The position numbers were made by a program, and so were the translations under genes. A stretch of 64,000 nucleotides of DNA from Allomuricauda sp. M10 (GTDB lineage: Bacteria; Bacteroidota; Bacteroidia; Flavobacteriales; Flavobacteriaceae). Positions 33,061 through 42,292 of this stretch are shown one piece after another (the stretch's first letter is position 1; the number at the start of each line of letters is the position of its first letter). The stretch lies in assembly GCF_020782875.1 (NCBI RefSeq), contig NZ_JAJGBN010000001.1, positions 930,001 to 994,000 on the forward strand. Reading direction: 5' to 3'. The notes under the pieces are model-generated. The model was not told the DNA's origin. It saw nothing but the letters and a program-made list of their open reading frames with translations, and did not search any database.

Positions 33061-33530
33061 TGGGGGCATTTGATGAGTTCGTAAGGCTGCTGAAGGAAAA
33101 GCAGAAAAGTGAAATACAGCCGCAGATGGTCTGGGCCACCGTGAAATCGGTGGATTGGGAAAAAAGGACAATGGTGGCCACGGGCCTCGTTGACGATCTT
33201 GAATATTATGATGTGTTGCTGGGATTGGGGAATACCTATAAAAAGCCAAAACAGGGAAGTAAATGCCTTTTAGGGGTCATAGGGAACCATTCCGCCTTCA
33301 CCTTTCTGATCGAAGCGGAGAGCGTGGAAGAAATGCTTGTCGTTTCCGGGGAATCGGAAATGACGGTGAAGGAAGAAGGCTTCATCATCAAAAGGGCGGA
33401 TCAAAGCCTTACCCAAGTATTGAACGACTTCATTGACGAAGTGAACAAGATAGTGGTCATCAACGGAACTACGATAAACGTTGCGGCGGTGAACCTGATT
33501 AAACAACGGTTAAATACCATTTTAAAGTGA
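33060..33530 (+). CDS. Baseplate spike / OB-fold protein (gp45-like)
   Basis: 156 residues. An OB-fold-type N-terminus (WATVKSVDWEKRTMVATGLVDDLEYYDVLLGLG...PKQGSKCLLGVIGN) is followed by a short beta region and helical end. It directly follows the hub, as the spike gene does in Mu. It lacks a long beta-helix or visible His-x-His iron site, so the tip may be another protein. Confidence 0.65.
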   Translation: MGAFDEFVRLLKEKQKSEIQPQMVWATVKSVDWEKRTMVATGLVDDLEYYDVLLGLGNTYKKPKQGSKCLLGVIGNHSAFTFLIEAESVEEMLVVSGESEMTVKEEGFIIKRADQSLTQVLNDFIDEVNKIVVINGTTINVAAVNLIKQRLNTILK

Positions 33531-33535
33531 TTTGA

Positions 33536-33739
33536 ATGCCGGATACCAAGGAACAACTGAAACAGAAGATAGAAGATGCCTTCGATGACGAGGCCGACAA
33601 AGAGGTGACCGTTTCCGAGGCAAGGGAGCGTATCGCCCAGAAGATCGCCGATGCGGTCGAGGGATATGTAGTGGGAAGACAGGTTCAGGTGACAGGTGTT
33701 CAGAACGGGGGCGGAACGGCAACAGGAACAATACAATAA
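33536..33739 (+). CDS. Small baseplate-region protein (67 aa)
   Basis: 67 residues, acidic helix followed by a Gly/Thr-rich tail ending NGGGTATGTIQ. It resembles short proteins next to gp46 homologues in other Mu-like phages. No defined role. Confidence 0.5.
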   Translation: MPDTKEQLKQKIEDAFDDEADKEVTVSEARERIAQKIADAVEGYVVGRQVQVTGVQNGGGTATGTIQ

Positions 33740-33741
33740 CG

Positions 33742-34020
33742 ATGGCCAAGGACTTTTTACTTGATGATGATGGCGACCTTCTGATACAGAACGGTGATTT
33801 TGTCATTGGTGACAGCCTTGACCAAGAGGTGCAGGCCGTTTTGGAAATGGCCCAAGGGGAACTAAAGGAAGACCCGGTACTTGGTGCCGACCTTTTCCGA
33901 ATGGTGCATTCCAATGCGACCGAGGCCGACCTGAAGCAGCGTGTAAAATTACAGCTGGCAAGGGACGGAAAGAATTATGACGAAATAAAGGAACGAATGA
34001 GGCTAAGAACGAATGGATAG
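33742..34020 (+). CDS. Mu gp46 / gp25-like baseplate wedge protein
   Basis: 92 residues. DFLLDDDGDLLIQNGDFVIGDSLDQEVQAVLEMAQGELKEDPVLGADL is the gp46-type signature (first strand, then GE....P..G). It belongs to the baseplate wedge/sheath polymerisation start. It overlaps the LysM-like gene by 8 bases. Confidence 0.75.
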   Translation: MAKDFLLDDDGDLLIQNGDFVIGDSLDQEVQAVLEMAQGELKEDPVLGADLFRMVHSNATEADLKQRVKLQLARDGKNYDEIKERMRLRTNG

Positions 34021-34300
34021 GGCAATTGTCATACAGAACCAGTCATTATTGGACTTGGCCATACAGGGATATGGAACGATCGCCACGGTAGTTCAATTGG
34101 CCTTTGATAATGGTCTTTCGGTGACCGATGAACTGCCTTCCGGGTTCGTTCTGGACTTGCCCATATACGATGGAGCGGATACGGAGGTGGCCGATTATTT
34201 CAAGAAAAAAGGGATTGTCCCGGCCACGGAAATCAACCAAGATGTGGAGGATATTCTGGACAATGTTGACCCATGTGATTTGTGTAAATGTTTTTTATAG
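34013..34300 (+). CDS. LysM-like tail protein
   Basis: 95 residues. NQSLLDLAIQGYGTIATVVQLAFDNGLSVTDELPSGFVLDLP has the LysM pattern (S..dIA...yG....l...N). Small LysM proteins tie tail tube and baseplate. The C-terminal CDLCKCF adds three Cys of unknown use. Confidence 0.65.
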   Translation: MDRAIVIQNQSLLDLAIQGYGTIATVVQLAFDNGLSVTDELPSGFVLDLPIYDGADTEVADYFKKKGIVPATEINQDVEDILDNVDPCDLCKCFL

Positions 34301-34972
34301 ATGGTAACAGCACTCAACATACTACTTAGCTATTTGACCTGCACCGACCCGGTCATGGTCAACAAATGGAACAACATCTTAGCCAGCTTCTGGCATAAGG
34401 ATGACGGTCAGGTCATCACCGAAATTTCCACAACACAGACCGAGTTCACGGTCAAGACAAAGGCATCGGATGGAACCGTGACCACTAACACCGTATCCCT
34501 CTACCAAGAACCCGACCAATTTCCCATATCCAAGATTACAGACCTTCAAAGTATTTTGGATGCAAAGGTGGATGAAGTGGTAGGAAAGGGGCTTAGCGAG
34601 GAAGATTTCACCACGGCCCTGAAGGACAAACTGGACACGCTTCAGAACTATGTCCACCCGGATTCGCACACCATTGGCGAAGTGGATGGGCTACAGGACA
34701 TCATCGACGATATTCAGGCTTCCCTCAATACGATCAACGACATCTTGACCACCCTTCCAACGAACCAATATAGGCTATGGAACGGCTATAGGCTTTTCAA
34801 GATTGCCGGGAACACCGAACTGTTCCCACAGACCGGGGAGGAAGTGCAGGGTCGTGGCGATGGAAGGTACAAAGGTGGGGAGTGGGTACACTTTGAGGCC
34901 AAACGTGACCTACCGGATGCACAGGCCCCGGACGATATACTTGATATGAACCTTTTTACATCATACCCATAA
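34301..34972 (+). CDS. Fibre-like / baseplate protein
   Basis: 223 residues. The KITDLQSILDAKVDEV...LKDKLDTLQNYVHPDSHTIGEVDGLQDIIDDIQ segment is typical of trimeric tail-fibre linkers. The C-terminus ends in an RGDGRYKGGEWVHFEAKRD segment. Precise role unknown. Confidence 0.55.
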   Translation: MVTALNILLSYLTCTDPVMVNKWNNILASFWHKDDGQVITEISTTQTEFTVKTKASDGTVTTNTVSLYQEPDQFPISKITDLQSILDAKVDEVVGKGLSEEDFTTALKDKLDTLQNYVHPDSHTIGEVDGLQDIIDDIQASLNTINDILTTLPTNQYRLWNGYRLFKIAGNTELFPQTGEEVQGRGDGRYKGGEWVHFEAKRDLPDAQAPDDILDMNLFTSYP

Positions 34973-35244
34973 TGGAAAACTTTTTCACAATAGACCTTGG
35001 CGATGTGCTGCTTTTGGCGGCATTGGTTTGGGCCGTTGCCCATTTCAGGAAGGAACTGTCCCAGACCGATGACAACGCCCTTGATGACTATGAGGAATTG
35101 AGCGGACGCATAAAGGAACTGGACGAAACTGCCCTAAAAGGGGAAATGAACAAGGATGGTGACCTTGAAGTCCGCACCAAGAGCGGGATATGGCTCACGT
35201 CCTTCCAATTGGATTCAAAAGAGAACAAAAAAACGAAACAATGA
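34972..35244 (+). CDS. Small membrane-associated protein (90 aa)
   Basis: 90 residues. An N-terminal hydrophobic helix (DVLLLAALVWAVAHF) is followed by a charged helical part ending KENKKTKQ. It overlaps the preceding stop (TAATG), and the next gene starts inside its end. First of a run of genes with N-terminal hydrophobic segments in the fibre region. Confidence 0.5.
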   Translation: MENFFTIDLGDVLLLAALVWAVAHFRKELSQTDDNALDDYEELSGRIKELDETALKGEMNKDGDLEVRTKSGIWLTSFQLDSKENKKTKQ

Positions 35245-36674
35245 AAAGAATTGCAGTATTAGCGGTCTTGATGTTGACCTCTTTCTTGGCCATGGGCCAA
35301 GCCTCTTTCCAATATCAAAGGCACGGAAAGAAGACCAGTGCGGAAATAGCGTTGATCGATGTGAGCAATACCAATTATGTCTATACGGCCACCGACATCG
35401 ATTTGGGCATCGAGGTCATCAATTGGTCGGACGGAAATGGATGGATTCCACGGAACGCAGGCGGAGGCGGCATCTATACCGCAGGGAACGGATTGAACCT
35501 TTCGGGTTCCGAGTTCAGTGTGGACAGCACAAGGGTCATTTTATTGGACGTGGACAGCCCCTTGACCGGGCCTGCACAAGTTGCGTTCGGAACCAATGCG
35601 GCCTTGGATTTGCTTCCAGCCCCTGACGGATATAAGAGATATGAATTTGCTACTGACGGGGTCATTTCGGGCGGTGGTTCCGGGGTCACCGACCATGGAC
35701 TGCTCACCGGGTTGCTCGATGATGACCACACTCAATATCACAACGATGCCCGTGCATTGGCATGGCTCAATGCACTTTATCCCAATTTGGATACCGATGC
35801 CACGGATGACTTCGATGGTAGCTGGGCCAATATTACCGGAAAGCCTGTCAATCTGGATGTGGATTCCACGGATGACTTTGACGGTGTCTTTTCAAGCCTT
35901 TCGGGAATTCCTGCCGGGCTTGACGATGGTGATGACGATACCATTGCTGACGGTTCGGAGACCAAGGTCAATGCAGGTTCCAATGTCAATATTACGGGTC
36001 TTGGAACTGCCGCAAGCCCTTATGTCATCAATGCAACAGATACCAATACACAGCTAACCAGCGATCAGGTCAAGGATATTGTTTCTCTCATGGTCAACGG
36101 GAACACTGAAACGGGTATTTCGGTGACCTACCAAACTTCTGATAAAACCATCGATTTTGTATTGAGTACAGAATACCTGCAAGACTTGGTCGGGGCCATG
36201 ATATCCGGGAACACGGAGAACAACATCACGGTGACTTACAATGATACCACCGGAAAGCTGGATTTTAATGTCCCGGAAGTCCCTATCAATGTTCCTTCCA
36301 CTCCATTTGTCCCAACATTGACAGGTTCCGGCGGGGATACCTTTTCCTATACTGTTTATGACGCCAACTATACACGGTCTGGTGATATTGTGACAGTCAA
36401 CATGTGGCTGACCAATATCACCGGAACCGCAACATCATCCACTAGGATAGGTAACCTCCCATATACATCGGATGGTTATAACGTAATCGGCGACATCCTT
36501 GTCGGGGATATTGATGTCAATTTCTATTCCGTTCATGGGATCATGACCGATAATACATCCTACATAACCTTAGGCCTCCAGTCCGCTTATGATGGATCAA
36601 ACGACACCACACAATCGAACCTTACGTTTTCCAACGGTGACATACGTTTAACCGCAACCTATATAGCCAACTAA
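35241..36674 (+). CDS. Fibre-like protein with Sec signal peptide
   Basis: 477 residues from the ATG at 35241, which overlaps the previous stop by four bases (ATGA) and gives a proper signal peptide (MKRIAVLAVLMLTSFLAMGQ, cut after AMG). Then come Gly/Asp/Thr-rich repeats (ATDDFDGSWANITGKP, STDDFDGVFSSLSGIP) typical of trimeric fibres. A C-terminal beta domain (GNLPYTSDGYNVIGDILVGD) follows. The signal peptide is unexpected for a virion fibre. Confidence 0.7.
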   Translation: MKRIAVLAVLMLTSFLAMGQASFQYQRHGKKTSAEIALIDVSNTNYVYTATDIDLGIEVINWSDGNGWIPRNAGGGGIYTAGNGLNLSGSEFSVDSTRVILLDVDSPLTGPAQVAFGTNAALDLLPAPDGYKRYEFATDGVISGGGSGVTDHGLLTGLLDDDHTQYHNDARALAWLNALYPNLDTDATDDFDGSWANITGKPVNLDVDSTDDFDGVFSSLSGIPAGLDDGDDDTIADGSETKVNAGSNVNITGLGTAASPYVINATDTNTQLTSDQVKDIVSLMVNGNTETGISVTYQTSDKTIDFVLSTEYLQDLVGAMISGNTENNITVTYNDTTGKLDFNVPEVPINVPSTPFVPTLTGSGGDTFSYTVYDANYTRSGDIVTVNMWLTNITGTATSSTRIGNLPYTSDGYNVIGDILVGDIDVNFYSVHGIMTDNTSYITLGLQSAYDGSNDTTQSNLTFSNGDIRLTATYIAN

Positions 36675-36675
36675 G

Positions 36676-37464
36676 ATGAAAAAGTACATCATTCTAATAT
36701 CGTTATTGATCACGGCATTGACCCATGGACAAGAAGTCCATAGGTGGGGAAATGTTGCTGGTGGAGGGGTTACCAACCTTACCTATGACCCATTGACCCG
36801 GACTGTGGAGAGCGACACCGGAACCGATGCGGTTCTTCCATTGGCCACTACTTCCGATCCTGGACTTTTACCAGCTGCCGATAAGGAGAAACTTGACAAC
36901 CTAACGGTCAGCAATCCGTATGATTTGGACAGCTGGGCCTTTGAAATTTCTGGAATATCATTGCGGGAACTTTTGAGCAATAAGGCGACAAACCTTGTTA
37001 CTCCTGATAACACAAAGTATCCGACCACTTTGGCCGTATCAAATGAACTGGTCGAAAAGGTTAGTTCAGCGACTGGCCCGCCTACAGGATGGGAGAAAAT
37101 CGACGGTGTCTATTACAATGATTTTGATAATGAACCATCACCCGCCACACTTCCATCGGGGTACAAGGGCTTTAGGGCAAACCTGCCGCCTGCCAATGCA
37201 GGAACCGGGGCATCCGATATACCGTTGGATGGCATCTACTATGGAGATATGTCCGTTGCCAATGCCGCTACCGCATATACCACTGATGCCGCAAAAAGAA
37301 AAACAGGGGGGTATGCCAGAATCCTTATAAACGCCCCAAGTCTTCCATCCGTCGATGGAAATTCGACCTATGAAGCTGGGGCCACCTTTGCCGCCAACAC
37401 TGATATGTATTTGATAATCTGGTTCAGTGGCGTTGAAGTGAAAAAATTCCTATTGGCTAAATGA
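36676..37464 (+). CDS. Fibre-like protein with signal peptide
   Basis: 262 residues. The signal peptide MKKYIILISLLITALTHGQ is followed by a repeat-rich start (RWGNVAGGGVTNLTYDPLTRTVES), coiled stretch and C-terminal beta domain. It follows the previous gene after one base. It resembles a shorter fibre or adhesin paralogue; no domain named with certainty. Confidence 0.6.
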   Translation: MKKYIILISLLITALTHGQEVHRWGNVAGGGVTNLTYDPLTRTVESDTGTDAVLPLATTSDPGLLPAADKEKLDNLTVSNPYDLDSWAFEISGISLRELLSNKATNLVTPDNTKYPTTLAVSNELVEKVSSATGPPTGWEKIDGVYYNDFDNEPSPATLPSGYKGFRANLPPANAGTGASDIPLDGIYYGDMSVANAATAYTTDAAKRKTGGYARILINAPSLPSVDGNSTYEAGATFAANTDMYLIIWFSGVEVKKFLLAK

Positions 37465-38075
37465 TGAGGATACTGCTGTACATAACATTCCTGTTCACTT
37501 CCGTGGCTTTCGGGCAATCATTGGCGGATTTGCAGCTTTTGGCCCAGCAACAGGCGGGTATTGGAAGCGGTCTTTTGCCTCCTCCATTGGAATCCAATGC
37601 CAACCCTGAACTGATAACGGACAATGCCGCCGCTTTCCCGCCAGATGAACTTAACGAGGTCGATGGAACTACAGGAAATCTTATCACCCCACAAGTGGCC
37701 AGTCTTTCGAGTGTATTCTTGGATGATGGCTACGAAGGGGATTATATGGTTCGTGTTACTTCCACATCGAATAGCGGATACAACCGTGCGGAGCATGTGG
37801 CCATTCCGGTAACTTCGAGTACCGTTTATGAATTTGTTCTTGTCTACAAGCACAATGGATTGGGTGCAAGTGGACGATTCAGGGTCAGTGATGGAACAAC
37901 GATCTTTGAGAACAACGCACTTTCGTCCACATCAATAGTTGAACTATCCGGTGAATTCACTACAGGGGCAAGTGCGACCAACATCACGGTTAGTGTTTGG
38001 TGTCAACGACCATTTGCAAGTGCTACCGGGAATGAGGTTCTGGACTACAAATTAACCATAAAGCAGAAGGAATAA
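37461..38075 (+). CDS. Carbohydrate-binding-like protein with signal peptide
   Basis: 204 residues. The signal peptide MMRILLYITFLFTSVAFGQ is followed by a beta-sandwich type body (DDGYEGDYMVRVTSTSNSGYNRAEHVAIPVTSSTVYEFVLVYKHNG). This looks like a carbohydrate-binding or fibronectin-type module. Its start overlaps the previous stop. Confidence 0.55.
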   Translation: MMRILLYITFLFTSVAFGQSLADLQLLAQQQAGIGSGLLPPPLESNANPELITDNAAAFPPDELNEVDGTTGNLITPQVASLSSVFLDDGYEGDYMVRVTSTSNSGYNRAEHVAIPVTSSTVYEFVLVYKHNGLGASGRFRVSDGTTIFENNALSSTSIVELSGEFTTGASATNITVSVWCQRPFASATGNEVLDYKLTIKQKE

Positions 38076-40381
38076 TGAAAGGCCTTTTTACCCTATTTTG
38101 TTTGATTCCAATGATGGCCATGGCCCAAGAGACCATCGACCTGAACAGGATGCGGATTGTAAATGCCCCGGCTTCGCCAACTTGTAGTGATGGCATCCAA
38201 AATGGTGACGAAACGGGGGTTGATTGCGGGGGCAGCTGTGCGCCCTGTTCTTCGCTTCCCGAAGTGGATTTGACGTTGGTGACGGCAACGGCCTACGAAT
38301 TCGATCTGTCAAGCGGCCAAATTGATTTCTGTCTGGATGCGGTTAACACTACGGGCGCAGGAATAACGATCAGCTATTTGGTGAGCGGCACAGGTTCGCC
38401 GGGCGTCAACTTTGTGGCCCTTTTAGGAACCATCACCATTCCTGACGGTTCCCAATGTGCATCCTTGATGGTGACCCCTATAAATGATGTTGATGCGATC
38501 AACCAGACGGTGACCATAACCATAGGTGATGACGAAGCCTACACTATCGGTGTAAACGATGAGGAAACGGTTACCATAGTGGATGATGATGCGGTTGTAT
38601 CATCATGCAGTCCCGATCCGTCACCGATCGATGTGGCAAACATTTCACAGCTTTTGGCCCTTTCTCCCGGAGATACTTTCAACCTGACCAATTCCATTGA
38701 CCTGACCGGGCAGACAATTCCGGCCAATTTGATTTATACAAATTCGGGTGGTGGTCTGTTTTCGGGTTCCAACATTGATTTGAACGGCATGTGCGTGGCC
38801 GATGACTTCACCCAGAAGTTTTTGCCATCCACTACCTTTGCCACCGTTAATGAAGAATCCCGTGTAAGTCCGCAGGCTTTTGGTGCCGTTGGCAACGGTT
38901 TAGTTGCTGATGACATACCCATCAATACCCTTATAAATTACTTCAGGTACGGTATTGGGGAACCATCATCGGTCTATGTCAAGAACAGCCCTTCCACCTA
39001 TACAAGAACTGGCGAAATAGACTTTGACTGGAACGGTTCGGAAATGATCGTGACCTCTACCTCAAACTTTCCTATGACGACAGTGTCAACGGGGTATGTG
39101 ATGACATTCGACAATATCAACGTGATATTCTCCAATGGCAATTTTTCCGGCGGTGACGTTTATGGCAGGGCCTTCAGGTTCAATGGCCAGAACAAGATTC
39201 ACTTTATCAACAACAATGTCTATGATTGGTATTCCCCGGTCACCATCAGGTGCGTGGCCTTCTATATGGATTTTGACAACTTTGATGTAACTGGCGGTGG
39301 GGTTCAGGATATACTCTTTGATGGAAACAACGTGCATGATATTGTGGCCCAAGGTGATGGTAACTATAACAATTCCCCGGCAGGAGTATCCAAAGGATGG
39401 TGGTATTCGATTGGAAATGGAACGATGTCGGACACTTCAACATTCTCCATAATCCACCGGAACAATATAGTTTACAATGTGATAGGTGACGATGCCGAAG
39501 CTTGGTATGCCATAGGAGGAACGGAGGCTGTTAACCCTAATGGAACATGGCTCATAGAGAATGAGTATTTCTATAACAATACCCGGAGGAACATCAAGGC
39601 CAATATTAGCAATTTGACCATCCAGAACAGCACTTTTGAGGAAATTGACAATTCCCTTTTCAATGATGCCCAGCAAATGGGTTCCAATGTGGACATTTTC
39701 AGGACACCGTCCGCGAAGGTCAGGAACATCGTTGTACACAACAATGTATTCAAGGCAAGGCCCGGACAGGATTATCACTACCATATGCTTAGTATAACGG
39801 AAGCGATCGGTGTCACGATAACCGATAATGAATTCAGCATGACCAAAGTCGAAAACTATGCAGGGCTTCGGTTGGGTTCAGGTACTTCCACCTATACAGG
39901 TTATTTGGAGGACATCATGGCATCCGGGAACGATTTTTACAATTGTGGTATCCAGATGCTTACCTATTATGCCCCGGTTGACCAGATTGACATTGGTTAC
40001 GGTACGATGACCTATGACCCTTCATCCAATGATTGGGGCGCACACCAAGCTGCCATCAGAACCACAAATAGCACCGGGACGGTCGGAAACATAGATTTCC
40101 ATGATTATACAGTGAACATTTCAGGTGGATCGGCCAGCCTTTTCCATGGATTGATTTATTCACAGGGTGCGAATATGACCAATTTGAACATTACGGATGT
40201 CCAGCTGAACTATTCCGGCACGAGCCTGACCAATTCTGTGGGATGGCTCGTGGGCGACTTTGGGGCCAGCAATAGCATCATAAACTTGACTACAACCGGT
40301 GATGCTACCCCGACATTGAACATAGACGGGGCAGGTTCTCCTACTATATCAGGTGATTCACCAACAATAATCTTTAACTAA
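38075..40381 (+). CDS. Large spike-like protein: Calx-beta + beta-helix, signal peptide
   Basis: 768 residues. The order is signal peptide (MKGLFTLFCLIPMMAMAQ), a Cys motif CSDGIQNGDETGVDCGGSC (known from exported Bacteroidota proteins), a Calx-beta-like domain (~65-170, ending EETVTIVDDD), then a right-handed beta-helix of ~500 residues. The helix shows Asn/Ile ladders typical of pectate-lyase or tailspike folds (FINNNVYDWYSPVTI..., DNNVHDIVA). It could be a depolymerase or adhesin. Cys pairs suggest an oxidising, extracytoplasmic location. Confidence 0.7.
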   Translation: MKGLFTLFCLIPMMAMAQETIDLNRMRIVNAPASPTCSDGIQNGDETGVDCGGSCAPCSSLPEVDLTLVTATAYEFDLSSGQIDFCLDAVNTTGAGITISYLVSGTGSPGVNFVALLGTITIPDGSQCASLMVTPINDVDAINQTVTITIGDDEAYTIGVNDEETVTIVDDDAVVSSCSPDPSPIDVANISQLLALSPGDTFNLTNSIDLTGQTIPANLIYTNSGGGLFSGSNIDLNGMCVADDFTQKFLPSTTFATVNEESRVSPQAFGAVGNGLVADDIPINTLINYFRYGIGEPSSVYVKNSPSTYTRTGEIDFDWNGSEMIVTSTSNFPMTTVSTGYVMTFDNINVIFSNGNFSGGDVYGRAFRFNGQNKIHFINNNVYDWYSPVTIRCVAFYMDFDNFDVTGGGVQDILFDGNNVHDIVAQGDGNYNNSPAGVSKGWWYSIGNGTMSDTSTFSIIHRNNIVYNVIGDDAEAWYAIGGTEAVNPNGTWLIENEYFYNNTRRNIKANISNLTIQNSTFEEIDNSLFNDAQQMGSNVDIFRTPSAKVRNIVVHNNVFKARPGQDYHYHMLSITEAIGVTITDNEFSMTKVENYAGLRLGSGTSTYTGYLEDIMASGNDFYNCGIQMLTYYAPVDQIDIGYGTMTYDPSSNDWGAHQAAIRTTNSTGTVGNIDFHDYTVNISGGSASLFHGLIYSQGANMTNLNITDVQLNYSGTSLTNSVGWLVGDFGASNSIINLTTTGDATPTLNIDGAGSPTISGDSPTIIFN

Positions 40382-40391
40382 AAAAAGTACA

Positions 40392-40682
40392 ATGACACAA
40401 GAAATCAAAAAACCTTTTCAGAAACCATCAGACAAATCCAATGGGGAATGGCGATGGATCATTGGATTCCGGGCATTGGGGGCCTTAATGTTCATCATTG
40501 CAGTTTACCTTCCTGCCAAAAGCCTTTTGGTGGAAAGTATGGAGACCATCAAGATAGAAAGTACTAGGGCTTGGTTCTTGGGCATAGGCTTTTTCTTGGT
40601 TTGGGGAGGTGGCATTTTTGGCTTGGTAGCCAATAATTTAGGTAAACTCTTCAACTCATATATTGAAAAATTCACCAAGTAA
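40392..40682 (+). CDS. Small two-pass membrane protein
   Basis: 96 residues with two transmembrane segments (IIGFRALGALMFIIAVYLPA and WFLGIGFFLVWGGGIFGLVA). It sits between spike and baseplate genes and is followed by another membrane gene, overlapping its start. Holin-like arrangement possible; no family identified. Confidence 0.55.
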   Translation: MTQEIKKPFQKPSDKSNGEWRWIIGFRALGALMFIIAVYLPAKSLLVESMETIKIESTRAWFLGIGFFLVWGGGIFGLVANNLGKLFNSYIEKFTK

Positions 40683-40915
40683 TGGAAGCCTCAATGACCA
40701 AATCTTTTATCGTAACACTTATCTGGGCGGCAACTGCCCCGGCCTTCTTTAGCATCATGGTGAGCATCGCAGCATTCATGTACTTTGTATCGATGCTCTA
40801 CTACAATGTAGTGCAAAAGCACCACAATGGGTCTTGGAAGACATATTTCAGGGCCATTGCCTGCGCCATGGGCAAATCATTAAAATCAATTTTAAGGCGA
40901 TTTAAACGCCGATAA
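40682..40915 (+). CDS. Small membrane protein (77 aa), unknown
   Basis: 77 residues. Two hydrophobic stretches near the N-terminus (FIVTLIWAATAPAFFSIMVSIAAFMYFVSMLYYNVV) are followed by a basic C-terminus ending RRFKRR. Coupled to the preceding membrane gene. Confidence 0.5.
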   Translation: MEASMTKSFIVTLIWAATAPAFFSIMVSIAAFMYFVSMLYYNVVQKHHNGSWKTYFRAIACAMGKSLKSILRRFKRR

Positions 40916-40925
40916 CAGCAAAGCG

Positions 40926-41795
40926 ATGGAAATACCTACCATAGATGAGATAAAGCAGCAAATTTTGGCGGAAAAGGCCAAATACAGTAGTTTGGACGAA
41001 GCGGACAGCACGAGCAAAACGGCTTTGTTCAATCTATGGGCCTATGTGGTCGCTGTGGTGCATTATGTGCTTTATCAGTTCTTCCAGCTGTTCGTCAGCG
41101 AAGTGGACGAAAAGATACGGACACAGAAAGCGTTCAATGAGTACTGGTACAGGGAAAAGGCTTTGGAATTCCGTTATGGCCATCCATTGGTCAAAAACGG
41201 TTACATCGCCGAGTATTTGGATGATGGCTATACCGAACAGGAGATAGCCGATTCCAAGGTGGTCAAGCGTGCAGCTGTCATAGAAAGGGAGGTGAATTCA
41301 AGAACCATCCTGTTCATCAAGATGGCCACAGAGAACGGTGATGGTGAACTTGAACCATTGAACGATGACCAATTGACATCATTGGAAAGTTATTACAGAA
41401 CGATCAAGACAGCCGGGACAAAGGTTGTCATACAGAGCGACCAACCTGATGACCTTCGTTTGACAGTGGACTTTTATTATGATCCCTTGGTACTTACCGA
41501 ATCCGGTGCAAGGATTGACGGAACCGATAACACTCCTGTGCAGTCCGCCATCAGGAACTATCTGAAGAACCTGCCATTTAACGGGGAGTTCAGTGTGAGC
41601 GAATTGGAGGACATCCTACAGGGCCTTGAAGGCTGTTCGGAAAGGGAGGCCATCATCAAATCAGCGGAATCAAGCTTTGGTGTGGTAATTAATTGGCAGC
41701 CCATTGAAAGTTTTGTGATCGCGGAAAGCGGTTACATGACCATATCCGATGCGAACCTGACCATCAACTTCATTGCAAAAACCGTGACCACCTGA
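40926..41795 (+). CDS. Baseplate J-like protein (Mu gp47 type)
   Basis: 289 residues. It has the typical helical N-terminus (ALFNLWAYVVAVVHYVLYQFFQLFVSEVDEKIR) and the conserved central and C-terminal pattern (VQSAIRNYLKNLPFNGEFSVSELEDILQGLEGCSEREAI). The protein links wedge and hub at the baseplate. It is separated from the gp46 gene by the whole fibre/signal-peptide block, an unusual insertion, since gp46 and gp47 are adjacent in Mu. Confidence 0.8.
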   Translation: MEIPTIDEIKQQILAEKAKYSSLDEADSTSKTALFNLWAYVVAVVHYVLYQFFQLFVSEVDEKIRTQKAFNEYWYREKALEFRYGHPLVKNGYIAEYLDDGYTEQEIADSKVVKRAAVIEREVNSRTILFIKMATENGDGELEPLNDDQLTSLESYYRTIKTAGTKVVIQSDQPDDLRLTVDFYYDPLVLTESGARIDGTDNTPVQSAIRNYLKNLPFNGEFSVSELEDILQGLEGCSEREAIIKSAESSFGVVINWQPIESFVIAESGYMTISDANLTINFIAKTVTT

Positions 41796-42292
41796 TGTAC
41801 GAAAGCATCTTCAATATCGACTTCAACAGATTGATCGGCCTTTTGGTTCCGATCAGGCGCAGAAAGCCCAAGATGCTGCATTGGCTCATGGCATTGAACG
41901 CACCTGTGATTGAACTTTATAACAGGTTTTTGCAGTACAGGGCCTCAACGCTCTACAAATTGAACTACACCCCGCAGGTGTTTTCGATTGAGAACGTGCT
42001 GAACGATGCTTTTGACCGCACACAACGAAGGATTTACATCGAGGACGGTGAATATACCTTTCCGGTCTATTTCTACGACAGGAACGATGACAGGCCTGTG
42101 CGTTTCCCTGATAGGGGCGAAGATGGTGCAGTGAGGTTCTACGACCGAAGCAGCCTTTTGGTCAGTGATGTGGATTTTACTGTTGTACTCCCACAGGGCC
42201 TTGGTCTTTCCAATGCCGAAATGATACGGTTGAACGCACTTATTGACTTTTACAAACTACCTGACAGAACACATACAGTTACCTATGGATAA
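41795..42292 (+). CDS. Baseplate protein, Mu gp48-like by position
   Basis: 165 residues directly after the J-like gene (one-base overlap) and before the collar fibre. Sequence is beta-rich with a repeating YDRNDDRPVRFPDRGEDGAVRFYDR motif. The assignment as the gp48 equivalent rests on gene order. Confidence 0.55.
   Translation: MYESIFNIDFNRLIGLLVPIRRRKPKMLHWLMALNAPVIELYNRFLQYRASTLYKLNYTPQVFSIENVLNDAFDRTQRRIYIEDGEYTFPVYFYDRNDDRPVRFPDRGEDGAVRFYDRSSLLVSDVDFTVVLPQGLGLSNAEMIRLNALIDFYKLPDRTHTVTYG

Noticed and set aside
33522..33914. 130-residue minus-strand ORF over baseplate genes
   Set aside because: Ser/Pro/Arg-rich antisense shadow of three tightly packed genes on the plus strand.
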